Shown: positions 8,118-14,627 of the stretch, piece by piece
Position numbering within the stretch: the stretch's first letter is position 1
Layout of the letters: each line of letters opens with the position of its first letter
Virus record (IMG/VR): IMGVR_UViG_3300036770_003738
Coordinates: 1-64,000 of that record
Reading direction: 5' to 3' (one strand)
Length of the DNA: 64,000 nt
Source: a virus
Notes under the pieces: generated by a model
Databases searched by the model: none
Told to the model about the DNA's origin: nothing
What the model saw: only the letters and a program-made list of their open reading frames with translations
Translations under genes and position numbers: made by a program

Positions 8118-10195
8118 TTCAATTTAAAAATTTAACAGTTAAAAACTTTATGAGTGTGGGCAATGCCACACAAGGCGTCAACTTCGATCGCAAGGATCTT
8201 ACACTTGTTCTAGGTGAAAATTTAGACTTAGGCGGCGACGGCAGTCGCAACGGTACAGGTAAAACTACAATCATCAATGCACTAAGTTATGCATTGTATG
8301 GCAATGCATTGAGTAACATTCGCAAGGACAACCTTGTGAACAAGACCAATGCCAAGCACATGCTGGTCAGTTTAGATTTTAGCGTTAATGGGCAAGAGTA
8401 TCGTATTGAACGCGGACGCAAGCCCAATGTGCTGCGCTTTTTTGTTAATAACGAAGACAAATCTGTTACCGATGATGCCCAAGGCGACAGTCGAGAAACA
8501 CAAGACGCTATTGAGCGTGTGATCGGTATGAGCCACGATATGTTCAAGCATGTGCTGGCTTTAAACACATATACCGAACCATTTTTAAGTTTAAAAGCCA
8601 ATGAACAGCGGGCTATTATTGAACAGTTGTTGGGCATCACGCTACTAAGCGAACGTGCTGATCGAATCAAAGAACTCAATCGACAGACTAAGGAAGCTAT
8701 TACGCAAGAAGAAATGCGCACCCGTGCTGTGCAGGAAGCCAACCGACGCATCGAAGAACAGATCGAAAGCCTACAACGCCGACAGAACATGTGGAAAACC
8801 AAGTACGACAGCGATCTGCTAGCATTGGTTACACAGTACGATGACCTGTCAAAGATCAACATTGATGTTGAGCTCGAAGCGCACCGTGCCTTAAGCACAT
8901 GGTCACAGCTTAAAAAAGCCAAAGAAACTCGTGATGCACTAGTTGCTCGTCAAACTGCTTGGCAACAAAAGCATGATACAGAAGTTGCGACTGCAGGCCG
9001 GGCATACTCAGACAAGAACCGCATTGATATCGAAACAGAGCTGAATGCGTGGGCTGCTGTAACAGCGTATAATCAAAAGTCTAGAGACATTGCTGAACTA
9101 GAAAAACTAATTGCCCGTTGTGTAGCAGACGATGCTAAAGAAACCAAACAGGTCAACAAGTTAAAAGCCGAAGTTGAAGAACTGAAAAATCACAAGTGCT
9201 ATGCTTGTGGTCAAGATTTCCACGATGCCAATCACGAATCAGTGTTGGCAGCAAAAGAAAAAGCTCTACAAGAAGCAGCATTACAAGCCTTAGCCACAAA
9301 CACACAGTGGATTGAGCATTCTAGCGCATTAGCTGCGCTAGGAGAGCTTGGGGTTAGGCCAGTGACACACTACGCTACTGAAGCAGAAGCCATTCGCCAT
9401 TCCGGCGAACTCAACAGTCTAAAGCAGGCATTGGATTTGAAACAGTCTGAGTCAAGTCCGTTTGCTGAACAGCTGGCCGAACTGGAAGATGTTACTGTAC
9501 CACCAATGCCTGTTACACATTATGACACTGAGGCCGAAGCAGTCAAGCACTCTAGTCAAGTTGGTAGCCTGCTAACACAGATCACCAACAAGCATGCTGA
9601 ACAGGATCCTTATGAGGAACAGATCAAGGACATGCAGGAGCAGGCCCTGCAAGTGGTCAGTTATGATGCTTTGAACGAACTGGTTCGAGTACAAGAGCAT
9701 CAGGACTTCTTGCTCAAACTGCTGACTTCAAAAGATAGTTTTGTTCGCAAGAAAATCATTGATCAGAACTTGAGTTACTTGAATCAACGACTCACACACT
9801 ATCTGGATCGCATTGGTTTGCCACACACTGTGAAGTTCCAAAACGACTTAACCGTGAGCATCGAAGAACTGGGCCGCGAGCTAGACTTTGACAACTTGAG
9901 TCGCGGTGAGCGCAACAGACTTATTCTAAGCATGAGCTGGGCCTTCAGAGATGTATGGGAAAGCCTGTACCATCCCATCAACTTGTTGTTTATTGACGAA
10001 CTGATTGACAACGGGCTAGACACCGCAGGTGTTGAAAATGCCTTGGGCTTGCTGAAGAAAATGAGTCGTGAGCGCCACAAGAGCGTTTGGTTAGTTAGTC
10101 ACCGTGACGAACTAGCTGGACGAGTTGAGAACATTCTCAAAGTGGTCAAAGAAAACGGCTTTACTAATTACAATACAGACGTAGAATTATCTTAA
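8114..10195 (+). CDS. 46: gp46 recombination endonuclease subunit (SbcC/Rad50 type)
   Basis: 693 aa. Walker A lies near residue 45 (GDGSRNGTGKTTIINALSYA). A long heptad-rich coiled coil follows, broken by the zinc hook CYAC at residues 362-365. The ABC signature LSRGERNRLILSMSWAF and Walker B LLFIDELIDNGLD lie near residues 595-640, with a downstream D-loop and VSHRDEL switch. With gp47 it forms the end-resection nuclease for recombination and replication. The start must be TTG at 8114 (TTG-ATT-CAA, protein IQFKNLTVKNFMSVG), overlapping the preceding TGA by 4 bases. No in-frame ATG is available before the conserved first strand, so expression probably depends on coupling to the upstream gene. 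Confidence 0.93.
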   Translation: MIQFKNLTVKNFMSVGNATQGVNFDRKDLTLVLGENLDLGGDGSRNGTGKTTIINALSYALYGNALSNIRKDNLVNKTNAKHMLVSLDFSVNGQEYRIERGRKPNVLRFFVNNEDKSVTDDAQGDSRETQDAIERVIGMSHDMFKHVLALNTYTEPFLSLKANEQRAIIEQLLGITLLSERADRIKELNRQTKEAITQEEMRTRAVQEANRRIEEQIESLQRRQNMWKTKYDSDLLALVTQYDDLSKINIDVELEAHRALSTWSQLKKAKETRDALVARQTAWQQKHDTEVATAGRAYSDKNRIDIETELNAWAAVTAYNQKSRDIAELEKLIARCVADDAKETKQVNKLKAEVEELKNHKCYACGQDFHDANHESVLAAKEKALQEAALQALATNTQWIEHSSALAALGELGVRPVTHYATEAEAIRHSGELNSLKQALDLKQSESSPFAEQLAELEDVTVPPMPVTHYDTEAEAVKHSSQVGSLLTQITNKHAEQDPYEEQIKDMQEQALQVVSYDALNELVRVQEHQDFLLKLLTSKDSFVRKKIIDQNLSYLNQRLTHYLDRIGLPHTVKFQNDLTVSIEELGRELDFDNLSRGERNRLILSMSWAFRDVWESLYHPINLLFIDELIDNGLDTAGVENALGLLKKMSRERHKSVWLVSHRDELAGRVENILKVVKENGFTNYNTDVELS

Positions 10196-10233
10196 AATAT
10201 TATAAACAGGCAGCAATGTGGTAACTACAATGC

Positions 10234-10662
10234 ATGACATGGATATACAACAATCAACCAGTAGAGGAACTACCCGAAGACTGCGTGGGCTTTGTGTATC
10301 TCATCGTCAACAATCTCAATCAACGCAAATACATAGGCAAAAAACTAGCAAAATTCTCCAGGACTACGCAACGTACAGTCAAATTAAAGAACGGCACCAA
10401 AAAAAAGAAAAAAATCCGCACTAAGGTTGACAGCGACTGGCGCGACTACTACGGTAGCAGCCCCGAGCTTTCCCGAGATGTGGAGCAGTTAGGCAAAGAA
10501 AACTTTACCAGAGAAATATTATTTTATTGTAAAAGCAAAGCCGAATGCAGTTACATCGAAGCTAGAGAACAATTCACCAACAAAGTATTAGAATCAAAGG
10601 ACTGGTACAACGGGCACATACAAGTGCGTGTACACGGCAGTCATATTATAGGCAAACTTTAA
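10234..10662 (+). CDS. GIY-YIG-like endonuclease
   Basis: 142 aa. GFVYLIVNNLNQRKYIGKK (residues ~20-38) matches a GIY-YIG core with the first motif degenerate (FVY) and the second YIG intact. A basic loop (KNGTKKKKKIRTK), DWRDYYGSSPEL and a helix with SYIEAREQF follow, giving candidate catalytic Arg and Glu. Such small stand-alone nucleases are common in T4-like phages, often as free-standing homing (Seg-type) enzymes. It is the last gene of the gp55-gp46 operon, 38 bases after gp46. No intron or split gene is visible nearby. A role in DNA processing rather than homing is equally possible. Confidence 0.65.
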   Translation: MTWIYNNQPVEELPEDCVGFVYLIVNNLNQRKYIGKKLAKFSRTTQRTVKLKNGTKKKKKIRTKVDSDWRDYYGSSPELSRDVEQLGKENFTREILFYCKSKAECSYIEAREQFTNKVLESKDWYNGHIQVRVHGSHIIGKL

Positions 10663-11118
10663 GCAGTTAAGACTCGCACAGGTCAATCCCGTGTGCCGAA
10701 CAGAAGAAACCTGGATCTAGGATCGCAGGGAACCGAAGCCTTGCCGCTGCTAGCAAGCACTCAATCACTATCCTTAACAGGACGAAGATCGCTAATTGCC
10801 GCGGTTTGATTGTTTGAACAGAATTTTAAAGGCTAAAAAGACGTACGATCGCTCGTACACTTTATACTACCCAGTTAGCGTTGGGGAGTATAAACGCCGT
10901 TGTTATAAGACGCAACTCGAGGTACCGGACAACCGCCTCTGTAATCGTTGTAACGCTAAGTGACTTGCCCGACTCGGATGAAGTTATTTTCTTTGCCCTG
11001 CGCGGGCAAAGTGTGACCATAAGATCTGGATGAATACTTAGATCGCTTCGCTCTTGTTAATCAGTTTGTTGTTGAGCGATAGCGAAAACAACAGATGTAC
11101 GAAGTACATCTTAAAGTG
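10663..11118. other. 456-base non-coding, structured convergent intergenic region
   Basis: No credible ORF. Several perfect inverted repeats are present: CTTGC/GCAAG at 10740-10757, GTACGA/TCGTAC at 10843-10858, TTAGCGTT (10875-10882) with AACGCTAA (10952-10959) closing a ~85-base domain that contains GAGG/CCTC (10919-10939), CTTTGCCC/GGGCAAAG at 10991-11011, TCGCTTCGCTC with GAGCGATAGCGA (one bulge) at 11043-11085, and AGATGTAC/GTACATCT at 11093-11111. The density exceeds what two back-to-back terminators need. It could encode one or more structured RNAs. I found no tRNA cloverleaf, group I intron core, or RNase P/tmRNA signature. Confidence 0.55.
11093..11111 (-). terminator. probable terminator of the minus-strand cargo operon
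   Basis: An 8-bp perfect stem AGATGTAC/GTACATCT with a 3-base loop lies 8 bases past the stop of the 111-aa gene as read on the minus strand, followed by GTTGTTTTC. The U-tract is interrupted, so efficiency is uncertain. Confidence 0.5.
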
Positions 11119-11454
11119 TTATAAGTTTTGATCTGGCCAATCTCTAAACAGTGCATGCTGAATGTCTCCAGCAACAAACTGATTAAATGACTTGTGTTTT
11201 GTCTCTAGCTCACCTTCTAGTGGTGCCACTCGTTTGAAAGCACTATCCATTTGCCCCATGTCTTTAAATTCCATAAGAATCATCCATTCGGGCATGTCTG
11301 CTATTGAACGAAATCCCATCTTGCATCGCGTGATGCGATAGCTTTCCATCTTGCCTTCTGAGATCAAGTGATCAAAAAAACTTTTCATGCCGTTGACCCA
11401 GTCAAGATCTGAAATGTCGCCAGATTTGTTGGCCCAGATTGTATAAATGTCCAT
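11119..11454 (-). CDS. small conserved protein, ferredoxin-like dimeric barrel suspected (DUF6614-like)
   Basis: 111 aa from ATG 11454; an upstream in-frame ATG at 11490 is rejected because AGGAGT lies directly before 11454 and the upstream extension would overlap the amidinotransferase gene. MDIYTIWANKSGDISDLDWV begins a pattern of strand, helix with FFDHLISEGKMESYRI, strand MILMEFKDMGQMD and helix, typical of small alpha/beta-barrel proteins. From memory it resembles the DUF6614 family of bacteria, function unknown. It is the last gene of the cargo operon, 1 base after the amidinotransferase-like gene, suggesting a joint role. Confidence 0.6.
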   Translation of the reverse strand: MDIYTIWANKSGDISDLDWVNGMKSFFDHLISEGKMESYRITRCKMGFRSIADMPEWMILMEFKDMGQMDSAFKRVAPLEGELETKHKSFNQFVAGDIQHALFRDWPDQNL

Positions 11455-11455
11455 A

Positions 11456-12598
11456 TTAACTCCTGTTTGGAAAAAAATCTTGTTGAACACCTTCGCGGTG
11501 TAAATCCGATGTTACACAATGAATGCCGCCGTCCCAAAAGTATCTATGTCTAAATGGGACAATGTGCGTGGTGATACCATAACGTTCTAGCGCATCAAAT
11601 ACTTGTTTATTATAGTTAAACACTATAACATTCTTGGGATCAATGATTAACATATTGACATCGAATACCGTTTCTTCAACATAACCAGTCCAATGGTCCA
11701 ACCATGTTTCAACAGTATCTACTACTGCTTGGTCGTACTCAAATCCAGGTATCCACCACTTGCCTCGATTTTTCTTTTTAAGATCTAGAAAAGGTACAAT
11801 TTTTTCCCAACTTTGGCCTGGTAGATAAATTACTTCCCAATCAGGAAAAGTGTCAGCATAAGTTGGTACATCTTGTAAACTTATAATTAATCCAGGAGTA
11901 ACAGGACAATATACAGCATCGCTGTGTCCGCCTGTATTGATAATATGATTCCTTGTTGTTGTAAATTCAGTGTTGATAAAAGATTCTAGTGGCCTGGTGT
12001 TGTAATTCTGACTTGGTGTTCCAAAATATAAATCTTTGCCAATTCGAGTCATGTTTGCACCGCCAATGACCTCGTATAAATTGCTAGGGGCTTGATTAAC
12101 AATATTTCCTTTGCTTTTTATTCTATTAATAATATCAGTGTAACACCCGTTGTCAATACATAACTTTCTCTGAAAGTTATGTATTGTTAAACATTCATCG
12201 ATGATTCTCTGTGGTAACTGATCAAATTCTTCTATGGTGTTGCACTCTGGCCACGATGGGTCTTTAACATTGCTGTAAAAATTTTTAAAAGGTATGTAAT
12301 GATTAAAATAACATTTATTATCTATCATTACACTAACGTCTCTGGGAGTCATCGGGGGTGCGACAAACTTTCCGTCAACAAATGTTTCTTTGGGTAAGTT
12401 AGGTCGTAATACTTCTACACCAAAACTTTCTAGTTTTTTAATAATTTCTTGATAATCTTCTTCTGTTTCAATGGCTATTCTTTCAAATAAAGATCTAACG
12501 TGTGGAACTTTAATCCACGAATAAAACTCTGGAGGATAACTACGTCCTACCACACATACTTTTAGTGGGTCCCAGTGCTGATGTACTGAAAATGTCAT
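11456..12598 (-). CDS. glycine-amidinotransferase-like enzyme (GATM family, guanidino-modifying superfamily)
   Basis: 380 aa, close to GATM length. Family features in order: an N-terminal DPLKVCVVGRSYPP strand; MTPRDVSVMIDNKCYF near residue 84 (family motif M-P-R-D); IGGANMTRIGKDLYFG near 178; GGHSDAVYCPVTPGL near 224 (H-x-D-x-x-F/Y, catalytic His); and DGGIHCVTSDLHREG near 357 with the nucleophilic Cys. GATM moves the amidino group of arginine to glycine or another amine. The acidic residues expected in the second motif (F-D-A-A-D in animal GATM, from memory) appear as G-G-A-N, so activity or substrate may be altered. The gene overlaps the GNAT gene by ATGA and precedes the 111-aa gene. Confidence 0.8.
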   Translation of the reverse strand: MTFSVHQHWDPLKVCVVGRSYPPEFYSWIKVPHVRSLFERIAIETEEDYQEIIKKLESFGVEVLRPNLPKETFVDGKFVAPPMTPRDVSVMIDNKCYFNHYIPFKNFYSNVKDPSWPECNTIEEFDQLPQRIIDECLTIHNFQRKLCIDNGCYTDIINRIKSKGNIVNQAPSNLYEVIGGANMTRIGKDLYFGTPSQNYNTRPLESFINTEFTTTRNHIINTGGHSDAVYCPVTPGLIISLQDVPTYADTFPDWEVIYLPGQSWEKIVPFLDLKKKNRGKWWIPGFEYDQAVVDTVETWLDHWTGYVEETVFDVNMLIIDPKNVIVFNYNKQVFDALERYGITTHIVPFRHRYFWDGGIHCVTSDLHREGVQQDFFPNRS

Positions 12599-13029
12599 TC
12601 TAGTGGTCCTAGTATTTCAAAGCCTGCCATGTCAGCTTTGTACAAGTGTGCTTGTTCAAGATACAGGTACTTAAATCCGCGAGCTTTGTAGATTGCACAC
12701 TCAGTTTGTAAACTTTCTATACCCAGTCGCATTTTGGGTCTGTGGTAGTTCCAAGCAAACTGATCGCATAATGCATTGTGATCGTCATAGCGTTTAATCA
12801 AACTGAACGCTACCAGTCGATCTTGATCGTAGTAGCCAATTACATCGGTCATTGGATCAGTGTAACGACTGTCAAACATAGGCATTACTGATGCAAAGTG
12901 TTTGTAGATGCAGTAGTCTCTGTAAATTTTATTAAGGGCAGTAATGTCAGGATCACGCAGATATTCCCACTTAACGCTGGCGCAATAATTGGTCTTGCTC
13001 AAATCAATTCTAGCAAACTGATAGCTCAT
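12595..13029 (-). CDS. GNAT-fold protein resembling arginyl-tRNA-protein transferase C-terminal domain
   Basis: 144 aa. DVIGYYDQDRLVAFSLIKRY forms paired strands, and the C-terminal half (MRLGIESLQTECAIYKARGF then KYLYLEQAHLYKADMAGFEI) matches the helix-strand arrangement of GNAT acyltransferases, especially the Ate1-type domain where a long helix precedes K-Y-L-Y-L. Ate1 enzymes transfer arginine from arginyl-tRNA to protein N-termini, while other GNATs acetylate, so the donor cannot be told. The start overlaps the upstream stop by ATGA, and its own stop overlaps the amidinotransferase start the same way. Coupling with an arginine-using enzyme makes an arginine-related role attractive but unproved. 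Confidence 0.6.
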   Translation of the reverse strand: MSYQFARIDLSKTNYCASVKWEYLRDPDITALNKIYRDYCIYKHFASVMPMFDSRYTDPMTDVIGYYDQDRLVAFSLIKRYDDHNALCDQFAWNYHRPKMRLGIESLQTECAIYKARGFKYLYLEQAHLYKADMAGFEILGPLE

Positions 13030-13529
13030 TGGCGTGGATCTTCCCTATGCTGAAACAATGCTTGCAGGTATTCTTCGGGCCAAGCATCGTAAAAGCCCTT
13101 ACGTGCCACCAACTTAGCCTTGGCATTCAAGTCACTTAGGCCTTGCACTAGCGCCATTGCATACTTGCCTTGATTCATAATAACACCGTTTACATCTTCT
13201 ACATCAGCAGGGTGATCTTCTAGTGCTAGTATATCGTTGCGCAGTAAAAATTCTTGATTGGCGCTATTGATGCTGGCAGCAAACAGTTCATGTGGCCATT
13301 CCGCAGGGTCGTAAACATAGATAACAACTTCACGATCGCCCATGCCCATACGTGCTCGGTTCTTGAGATCATAATAAGGATCTACACCCAAGAACACAGA
13401 ATAAGTGTGCTTTAGCCGTGCTGACCTAGCATAAGGACAAGGACTCCAGCCGCCTAGTGCAGGATGCGGCACCTCCAGGAAGTTGACCATCCAGGCTTCA
13501 ATATCTTTTTTAACTTGTTCAATGTCCAT
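13026..13529 (-). CDS. unrecognised conserved-looking protein (167 aa)
   Basis: No family recognised. Residues 17-37 (NFLEVPHPALGGWSPCPYAR) have a Pro/Cys-rich loop, followed by a strand YSVFLGVDPY and another strand EVVIYVYDPAEW, then helices. A single Cys in W-S-P-C-P-Y-A could be a functional residue. It starts on the last base of the preceding stop (TAATG) and ends in an ATGA overlap with the GNAT gene, so it belongs to the coupled cargo cluster between baseplate hub genes and the amidinotransferase. Confidence 0.6.
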   Translation of the reverse strand: MDIEQVKKDIEAWMVNFLEVPHPALGGWSPCPYARSARLKHTYSVFLGVDPYYDLKNRARMGMGDREVVIYVYDPAEWPHELFAASINSANQEFLLRNDILALEDHPADVEDVNGVIMNQGKYAMALVQGLSDLNAKAKLVARKGFYDAWPEEYLQALFQHREDPRQ

Positions 13530-13819
13530 TAGAAGAATGGTAGTTTTGACTTCTTGGTTGTGTCAAGATTATCTTTGATGATGTTGGAAATCATACTGCG
13601 CTCTTTGCTGCTCAATGCTAAAACTTGATCGTATGTAATACCGCCTCGCATGTACCAAGACATTTTTAAACTTTCTTGCCGAATGCTTTCGGCCTCCTTT
13701 TCCATACTGTCTACCAGTGCTGCAATTTGCTCAGCATCAGAGGTCAGGAGGCGGGTGCGAAAAAACTCGTCATGTCCAATGTCATTGGTTGATCGTATTG
13801 GTGATCGCATTCGATACAT
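13529..13819 (-). CDS. small baseplate-hub-associated protein in gp51 position
   Basis: Up to 96 aa. The C-terminal part (MSWYMRGGITYDQVLALSSK then a helix ending TTKKSKLPFF) is of the type found next to gp26 in T4-like phages, where gene 51 (hub assembly) follows. The start is ambiguous: ATG 13819 overlaps gp26 by 76 bases; ATG 13705 gives only 58 aa after a short gap. No Shine-Dalgarno favours either. The segment between (SDAEQIAALVDSMEKEAESI) reads as a plausible amphipathic helix, so the longer form, with two-frame coding, is kept but uncertain. Confidence 0.55.
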   Translation of the reverse strand: MYRMRSPIRSTNDIGHDEFFRTRLLTSDAEQIAALVDSMEKEAESIRQESLKMSWYMRGGITYDQVLALSSKERSMISNIIKDNLDTTKKSKLPFF

Positions 13820-14586
13820 TGAATTTTAAGCGGTTTAATTTCAGAGTCTAATCTTAGATTAATAACTTTGTCACGAATTTCGTTGAACAATGCCCTGTCG
13901 CAGTTCTTTAAGAAGTCTTCTATAAACTCAGGCTCACTTACTATAGCTTGCGGAGTACGAATACTTTGAATACTCCATTTAAGCGACTTGACTGTGAGCT
14001 CTGTGATTTTTTGCAGTACTTGATGCATGCGAGCTAGCTTTTCTTGTTCAGGTAAATCGCTAGCAGGCAAGAGCTGCATGACTTTTTGTTCTTCGAACTG
14101 TGCCTGGTTAGTTTCGTTTTGTGTTTTATAGGTAATCGGTTGAAATGTGATCGTAAGGTCACCGTGGCTAAGAGGCTCAGCAAAGCTAGGGCACTTCAAT
14201 TGATCTAGCACATTACGTAAATCAATGGTGTAATCAGACTCGGTGCCGCAGTTTGGGCACTTGCTACCAATTTCTAAATCGTGCCCGTAGCTAGCAATGC
14301 GAATAGCAGTAAGTATTGCATTGATATCAGGCCCGGGTGCCGCCCATGCATTTTTGATGTTCGGAATACAGCTTTGAATAACGTTAATCACAGCTTGTCC
14401 GTTAAACAGTGCATCGGGTGTTCGGTAAGTGATTTCGTCAATGGCAGTCATTGGCAGTACAGGCAACTCACCGTTTGCGGGCATGTCCAAGCTGCCAGCG
14501 GCCCAATGCGCACCGCCAGAAGGCAAACGCAAATATATTGCAGGTTGTCTAAAATATTGACGTAGCGGGTTAGCAATTTGGTTCAT
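13744..14586 (-). CDS. 26: gp26-like baseplate hub protein
   Basis: 280 aa. The N-terminal region PAIYLRLPSGGAHWAAGSLD, then LPVLPMTAIDEITYRTPDAL and a helix ending VIQSCIPNIKNAW, is the signature of the T4 gp26 baseplate family. Two Cys pairs (SKCPNCGTES near residue 108 and IQCIECDHQY near 257) suggest a zinc-binding site between the N- and C-terminal parts. ATG 14586 has AGGTG 5 bases upstream. It is divergent from the tape-measure gene, matching T4 where genes 26, 51 and 29 are neighbours. Confidence 0.75.
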   Translation of the reverse strand: MNQIANPLRQYFRQPAIYLRLPSGGAHWAAGSLDMPANGELPVLPMTAIDEITYRTPDALFNGQAVINVIQSCIPNIKNAWAAPGPDINAILTAIRIASYGHDLEIGSKCPNCGTESDYTIDLRNVLDQLKCPSFAEPLSHGDLTITFQPITYKTQNETNQAQFEEQKVMQLLPASDLPEQEKLARMHQVLQKITELTVKSLKWSIQSIRTPQAIVSEPEFIEDFLKNCDRALFNEIRDKVINLRLDSEIKPLKIQCIECDHQYDQPMTLDMTSFFAPAS

Positions 14587-14594
14587 GTGGCACC

Positions 14595-14602
14595 TATAAA
14601 TA
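14595..14602 (+). promoter_or_regulatory. late promoter, perfect TATAAATA
   Basis: Exact T4 late consensus, 25 bases before the ATG of the tape-measure gene, in the short divergent gap between gp26 (minus) and the tape measure (plus). Confidence 0.8.
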
Positions 14603-14627
14603 TAGTTCTACTTATGGGTAAAAATAC

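Noticed and set aside
8287-8922. 211-aa antisense ORF within gp46
   Set aside because: Opposes a well-conserved gp46 with ATPase motifs; Ser/Arg-rich shadow frame without a start site.
10218-10424. 68-aa ORF overlapping the start of the GIY-YIG gene
   Set aside because: Different frame of the same DNA, no site upstream; the 10234 frame carries the YIG motif.
10681-10740. tRNA-like piece (GGTCAATCCCG with flanking pairs) after the GIY-YIG gene
   Set aside because: The T-stem does not pair properly and no acceptor, D- or anticodon arm could be found around it.
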